Source of the DNA: Gonium pectorale
Lineage: Eukaryota; Chlorophyta; Chlorophyceae; Chlamydomonadales; Volvocaceae
Direction: 5' to 3'
Length of the DNA: 64,000 nt
Assembly (NCBI GenBank): GCA_001584585.1
Contig: LSYV01000038.1
Span: 429,169 to 493,168 of the forward strand
Below the pieces are notes generated by a model. It saw only the letters and a list, made by a program, of their open reading frames with translations. It searched no databases and was not told the origin of the DNA. The first letter of the stretch is position 1; each line of letters begins with the position of its first letter. The position numbers and the translations under genes were made by a program. Positions 59,801 to 64,000 of this stretch are shown here, piece after piece.

Positions 59801-62800
59801 GCGGCACGCAGCCGCAGCCGCCATTGCAGGCCGTCCACGTCACATACAGGAGTGGTCGGATGTCAGGGCGCGCACCGCGTGCCGGCAGTTGGGAATAGGG
59901 CGTGGCCAGCAGAGGGCGCGGCCCCGACTCAGTGGGAGGGGCAGGGAAGGGGCCCGGCAATTTTGGGCGAGGCAGGTGCGGGCAGGTACGCCCCCTATAA
60001 AGACACTTGCAAGTGGCGACAGCGCTAGCTGACGGCCCCATCGGCGCGTGGCGGCAATCAATGAGATTGACGCGTAAGCAAGTAATAAGGCAGTGGCGCC
60101 GGCGCCGATGACGGCCCATGTGTTGATTTGGCAAAGATAGAGCACGGCCCCACTGTCCTCGCTGGTAAGGCGCTGTTCGCAGCGTGAGCGAGTATGGGTG
60201 GCCGTGCGGCCGTTCCCACCAGGCAGGCTCCCTCGTATCCACGATCTCAGCCCGTTCCACGCACGCCTCTTAGGAGGATGCGCCCTTCCTGCGCAGCACC
60301 TACATACCGCAGTCTGCCGCCCCGCGCTAGCTGTCTGCTGCCTTGTTGCGCCCGTGCGTGCCTGCGTGCATGCCGGCGGCGCGCCCCATTAATTTGTACC
60401 AGCAGTCAAAAGCCGACGCTCTACCACCCGCCGCCCGCCCGCCGCATGCCAAGTACCAGGCGCAGCAGTAGCTGGCCAGGATAGCCCATGCATGCTGATG
60501 AGCTCCGTTGAAATCAGGCCGTGACAGTACCGCAGGGTTGCGGTCTGGCTTGGGTGCCTATCGGCGGGCCCCGGACGCCAACGAGTACCACCGGCGCCTC
60601 GCCCGACACCCAGCGCCATGCATGGTGGTCTCCAGCAGCAGCGACACTGACAGCGTCGACCACGGTGCCATCCTGCACTCCCGTGGCCATATACCGCCAC
60701 TTGGCAGCGGCGCGGCTGCACGTACGGGGGCCTCCAGACCCTCTTGGGCCTCGCCACGATCTGGTGGAAGCCCTGGCGCACGCGCCAGCAGGCACTGTGG
60801 GGGCTCCGCATGACGCGGTCAGTTTGCTCGTGGCAGGCTGGGCGGTGCCTCGTGCTCGCCTACCTGCCGCCTGCGGATCTACAGCACTACTGGCGGGACC
60901 TTGCGGTGGAGAGAAGCCAGTCCAACGCGCTGCCGGCGATGGCCCATGGCAGCATTGGCGGACGCGGCTATGGAGCTTCAGCAGGCTTTCGATTTGCAGC
61001 AGGAGGCGGGAGGCGGGGTTGTCGCCTGCGGGCCTTGCGCTCATCAGCCGCAGGATGCCCACTGACTTTGGTGGTTCCTTGGGCTTGGGGTTCGGGGGTG
61101 TGGCGGGGTGGTTGCCTGCAGGCCTCGCGCTCCGTCGCAGGGTACCGGCTGAGTTTGGTGGGATGGCTTGGGGTTCGGAGGGTTTGTTCTTTGTTGGGTT
61201 TTTGGTTTTGGGTGTTGCGGGGTGGTGCGTTCTGAGTGTTTTGAGGTACGGCGGTTCCCTTGTTGGGGCAGGTGCCGTTGGCCGCTCTGTTTTGGCTGGT
61301 CTCAGGGGGGGGGGGTAGGGGTTCGGGTTGCCGGCTTTTGCTAGGGGAGGGGGATGGTTCGCTGCCTGTGCTCCACGGGTCCTTTCGGTCTATTTCTCTC
61401 GTGTCCTGGTGTTCAGCTTCTCCTTTCCTATGTTTTCGTAGTCTTGCATTTCTACCTGTTCTGCGGTCTTCAGGTGCAGGGCTCCTTCTCGTCTTGTGTG
61501 CGCCGTCGGTGTTTGGTCTTGGCTGCCGTGGTGCGCACGCTGTAGTTAGGGCAGGGTTTCGGTGGTTCTCATCACGGGAGGGTTGTCTGTCCCTCCCGTT
61601 GTCTGCGCCCTTTCACGCCCCTCAGCCTGTAACCTTTCCACAGAAAAAAAACCGGCTGCTGGAACTTGTTGTGGACGCTCTCCCATCCGACCGTATGCCA
61701 AGTATACGAAGCACCAGGCGCTGCAGAAGACTTTTCTCCGCAATCCGCCGTGCTCAGGCTCAGGCTCAGGGATGAGGTGCCCCTCATCCCGGCCCAGCCT
61801 GGCCCACGTACGAGGCGCTCTCTCTCCGGCCGCCGCGGACGCCGCGGTATGCCAGCCGGAACCGTTCTAGTCCCTCGGGTGCTGAAGTGGGGACATACAC
61901 GACCAGCAGGTAAAGGCGGTTCAATGGGACGGCCTTGTTCGTTCCGCTGGTCTCCATCCATTCCGGCCTATTCAAGTAGTGCTGCCCTCATCTACGCTTT
62001 GGCACACGAACCTGTGTCACACGAGTACTCTACCACGCACAGGATGAGCTGAGTGTGCACCGCGTAGCGCGGCCCGCCCCTTGGCATTACTTCATTCGCC
62101 CGGCCCGGTGTATGTGCTCAATCACAATGAGCATTGTACCGGCGATGCCTAGGAGGCTTCGGTGCGCCTTCAACAGAACGTCGCAGAGCTGGCATGGCTG
62201 CAACATTCATGCTCCGACGACCAACATACGTTCGCTCCATAGGAATGTCTCTTGGCTAGGGCGCACGAGCTAATCTTTGCTCTCACTGTCTAATAAGAAC
62301 GTGCTGCCATGCGCCTATAGAGACGACGGGGGAGTTGATTAGCATGTTCAAAACGCTCAAGTTGACGCGAAAGCGCAGTCATCATCCGAATGAACCTTGA
62401 TTGCCGAAAGCTCGCAAGAGCTCGAACCCAGGGTTGGCCCACACACCGTCCGCCGGGGATGGAACCGAGCACAACAGGCAGCTTCAGTACCCAGCTCCAA
62501 TCCAATGCAACCATACCAGGCATTCGCTCATACACATGAACGTAACATCACAAGGCTTCGTTCTGGCCTGTGAAGGCAGAGTACTCCCTGCTGCGCCGAA
62601 GCAGAAGCAACCAGTACGTATTTAGCAAGCGACGGTGTCCCAGCCAGTGAATGCAGGCCAAGCAACAGATAGGACGCATGCACACAGGCCCGCACTGTGG
62701 ACTGCTGGCCTTATTACTCTTCATAAACCTGCCTTGCGAGTCGCGTCTTTTCAGTCCCGACTTCATACCGAATAGGCACACCGACTGCCATGTGTATGTG

Positions 62801-63041
62801 TTCGCGAAGTGCGTACGTACGCTGCCATACGACACATGTTGGTTGATGGCCACTAATAAACAAAATCTCAAAAAAAACCAACGAAGATTAATAGCAAGGA
62901 AGCACCTGCGACACACACTGCTCCGCACAGCACTGCCAACTGCCCGCGAAAGTCATTCACACTACTCGAACCTGCTTAGACAGTTAACGGCGGGTCACGC
63001 ACACAACATGATGCCAACGACGGAGCGGCCCCGCGGCCTGC
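56900..63041. other. 6 kb with no gene I can support
   Basis: Long open frames occur on both strands (for example 57968-58483 + and 60521-61318 +), but they follow from high GC and show no motif, splice structure or similarity I recognise. C-rich runs lie at 57255-57300 and G-rich runs at 59755-59775 and 61300-61320. The stretch 61240-61620 has the look of a retroelement untranslated region. The signal peptide exon of gene 3 may be on the left side of this interval. Confidence 0.4.
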
Positions 63042-63484
63042 TCAGGGTGTAGCTGTGTTGCGGTGACGGGGTGTGGCAGGATTGCAGGTCACGATGACGA
63101 ATGCCCCCTCCTCACCGAGGTCAAGCGCTGCGGGAATGGACTGCTGCTGCATCTGCGCCTGCTTATCCTCTTCCGTTACCTGCTCCAGTCCCACCTTCCC
63201 ACTCCGTTGCCTGGAGGTCTGCCGCCTGTTCGAGTCCTGACGGGACGAGCCACCGCCACTGCTGCTGCCGCCCCAAGAGCGGTGTCGCGCCCACGAAGAC
63301 GATGGCTGCAACGACGACGAGTCCCCACCGGTTGACTCCTCTGACTGCCGCCTGCCGCAGGCATTTCCCCTGGCCGTGTTGACAACGCAGCTGAGCAGCC
63401 CAGCGGCGCTGCTGCGCATCTTGTCCCAGCTGTGCCTCAGAAGCAGGCCCATGAAGCCCAGCAGCAGCGCCGCATTTATGATCA
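63042..63484 (-). pseudogene. Gene 4: last exon of a Pmp-like membrane protein, cut by a LINE
   Basis: The frame reads INAALLLGFMGLLLRHSWDK and then a Ser/Arg/Gln-rich tail to a stop at 63042. It matches the gene 1 last exon closely (SRQDSNRRQTSRQRSGK in both). It begins abruptly at an (AAT)n tract about eight codons into the exon, where a LINE 3' end abuts. Upstream exons, if present, lie beyond the window. With a LINE inside the coding exon the allele is probably non-functional, unless splicing or an alternative tail bypasses it. Confidence 0.7.
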
Positions 63485-64000
63485 GATAATAATAATAATA
63501 ATATGTACGCCCGGCTTAACACGGGCGTGTATTAAGGAGGTGGTCCGTCGGGGCAGCCGAGGCAGCCCATGGGTACCACCACCACGTGGAGGGTTAAAGG
63601 GTGAAGCCTTGGGAGTTCTCCGGCAATGGCCGGGGTCCCCTTCCGACTACCCTTTGTGGGGTTCTAGCTATGCTCGCGGGGGCCAGCCTGGGCGGGGCTG
63701 TCGGGTGGAGTTGGAAAGCTCGAATCGGCGCGTGTTGATGACGGTGGTCCAGTGTACTGCTTTCCTGTGGAGAGCGCTGCAGCATATTCTTGTCTGATCA
63801 GCTGTGAGGCCGAGGCGGTTGAGGAGTGGGGGCAGGTCGCAGCGTAGGGTGCCTGTGTAACCAATGCTGATGGCTTCTTGCGAGGTGTATTGCACTACCC
63901 AGCCTTCAGCCTGGAGTAGGGTGGCCAGCTCCGCGTGTTGTTCCATCTTTCGTGTCTGTTTCTCGTCGTGTCTAGTGTCGGAGGTGTACCCTATCTCCAC
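63485..64000 (-). mobile_element. LINE 3' part inserted in the gene 4 exon (continues past the window)
   Basis: On the minus strand a frame from 64000 to 63668 (110 codons, open to the right) is followed by about 165 bases of untranslated sequence. It ends in ACACGCCCGTGTTAAGCC, a short GC-rich hairpin sequence and (ATT)5-6 at 63502-63485. The 3' end resembles that of the element ending at 23750. The frame includes LPPLLNRLGLTADQTRICC; I take it as the end of ORF2 by position but recognise no domain. Confidence 0.6.

Noticed and set aside
60521..61318. 265-codon + strand frame, with a matching long minus-strand frame
   Set aside because: Frames open on both strands through high GC. No motif or homology recognised.

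Overview
This window looks like nuclear DNA from a green alga of the volvocine group (Chlamydomonas/Volvox type). The evidence is GC-rich coding exons split by many short GT-AG introns, a TGTAA polyadenylation signal, Pro-rich linkers of extracellular-matrix type, and LINE-type retroelements ending in (ATT)n. The genus is an inference. There are no bacterial operons, tRNAs, rRNAs or CRISPR arrays.

The window is dominated by one gene family of very large surface proteins. Each has an extracellular right-handed beta-helix region built from Pmp-like units (GGA-[IV]-Y ... S-x-[IV]-S-x-N), a Cys-rich neck (CxxC, GYWHSAPDS, CAACE), and about seven membrane segments. Four members are visible. Gene 1 (+, 3' end only, 1116-2496) and gene 2 (+, complete, 3867-19856, 32 exons, about 2407 residues) lie on the left. 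Gene 3 (-, 56319 to 34852 or 34483, at least 32 exons, at least 3578 residues) and gene 4 (-, last exon only, cut by a LINE, 63484-63042) lie on the right. I assembled exons by hand from splice signals; reading phase is kept across every proposed junction in genes 2 and 3.

Gene 3 adds a modular ectodomain not found in gene 2: WSC, two copies of a PAN/apple-like two-exon module, a Pro-rich linker and an SRCR domain, ahead of the beta-helix and membrane part. The ectodomain modules (WSC, PAN, Pro linker, single beta-helix units) are mostly encoded by symmetric phase 1-1 exons, the arrangement expected for exon shuffling. In gene 2 a three-exon block of beta-helix units has been tandemly duplicated. 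In gene 3 the last exon is tandemly duplicated (357 bp period), offering two alternative cytoplasmic tails.

Between the two pairs lies an ankyrin-repeat gene (-, 31312-23953, possibly from 32190), with about one repeat per phase-0 exon. Retroelements sit at 22231-23750, 32274-33000, 53170-54915 and 63485-64000. The 53-55 kb element lies between two copies of a roughly 1 kb segment of gene 3, where a second WSC exon would be expected. Regions 19.9-22.2 kb and 57-63 kb gave no recognisable gene. Two 20-base N runs mark assembly gaps, and the first is flanked by a 154-bp repeat that looks like an assembly overlap.
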